Source: Thermoplasmata archaeon
GTDB taxonomy: Archaea; Thermoplasmatota; Thermoplasmata; SG8-5
Assembly (NCBI GenBank): GCA_023136815.1
Contig: JAGLQM010000006.1
Span: forward strand, 1 to 12,898
Length of the DNA stretch: 12,898 nucleotides
Reading direction: 5' to 3'
This document shows, piece after piece, positions 12,887 to 12,898 of the stretch (within the stretch, counting starts at the first letter, position 1; each line of letters opens with the position of its first letter). The translations under genes and the position numbers were made by a program. The notes under the pieces are model-generated. The model did not search any database. It saw only the letters and a list, made by a program, of their open reading frames with translations, and had not been told where the DNA came from.

Positions 12887-12898
12887 GTCGAGAACCCC

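Overview
This window is archaeal. It encodes ribosomal protein L7Ae, the proteasome-activating nucleotidase PAN, multiprotein bridging factor MBF1, the zinc-dependent D-aminoacyl-tRNA deacylase DtdA, a zinc-finger KptA and a threonyl-tRNA synthetase with the archaea-specific editing domain. Promoters look archaeal: AT-rich TATA-like boxes sit about 25-30 bases before the inferred RNA starts. Some genes have almost no leader (thrS, the 309-residue unknown) and others have a clear Shine-Dalgarno site (L7Ae, MBF1, msrC). The mix suggests a euryarchaeote, perhaps a Thermoplasmatota relative, but I cannot fix the lineage from this window.

Layout, left to right. Positions 1-1112 (minus) hold the start of the L7Ae gene and a GNAT acetyltransferase. 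Positions 1239-2282 (plus) hold a proline-rich unknown with a SHOCT-like end, then a GAF-fold free methionine-R-sulfoxide reductase. Positions 2492-4122 (minus) hold dtdA followed by kptA, both acting on tRNA. A 51-codon zinc-ribbon gene (4169-4324, plus) diverges from dtdA. Positions 4325-5035 are a gene-poor stretch with a probable 3' remnant of an AbiEii-type nucleotidyltransferase and many inverted repeats. Then come pan (minus) and, divergent from it, MBF1 overlapping a short secreted, probably glycosylated, membrane-anchored protein. That protein converges, one base apart, on an unrecognised 309-residue protein with a winged-helix-like C-terminus. Finally thrS, an ABC-F ATPase and a zinc-ribbon SAM methyltransferase run on the plus strand to the window edge; the last appears frameshifted.

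The main theme is translation and tRNA quality: L7Ae (kink-turn RNA), KptA (tRNA 2'-phosphate), DtdA (D-aminoacyl-tRNA), ThrRS with its own editing domain (Ser-tRNAThr) and an ABC-F ribosome-associated ATPase. PAN, msrC and MBF1 add protein turnover, oxidative repair and transcription coactivation. I see no complete defence system, CRISPR array, tRNA, rRNA or intact mobile element. The least ordinary parts are the 4325-5035 relic, the PAN C-terminus, the 309-residue unknown and the MBF1-linked surface protein.
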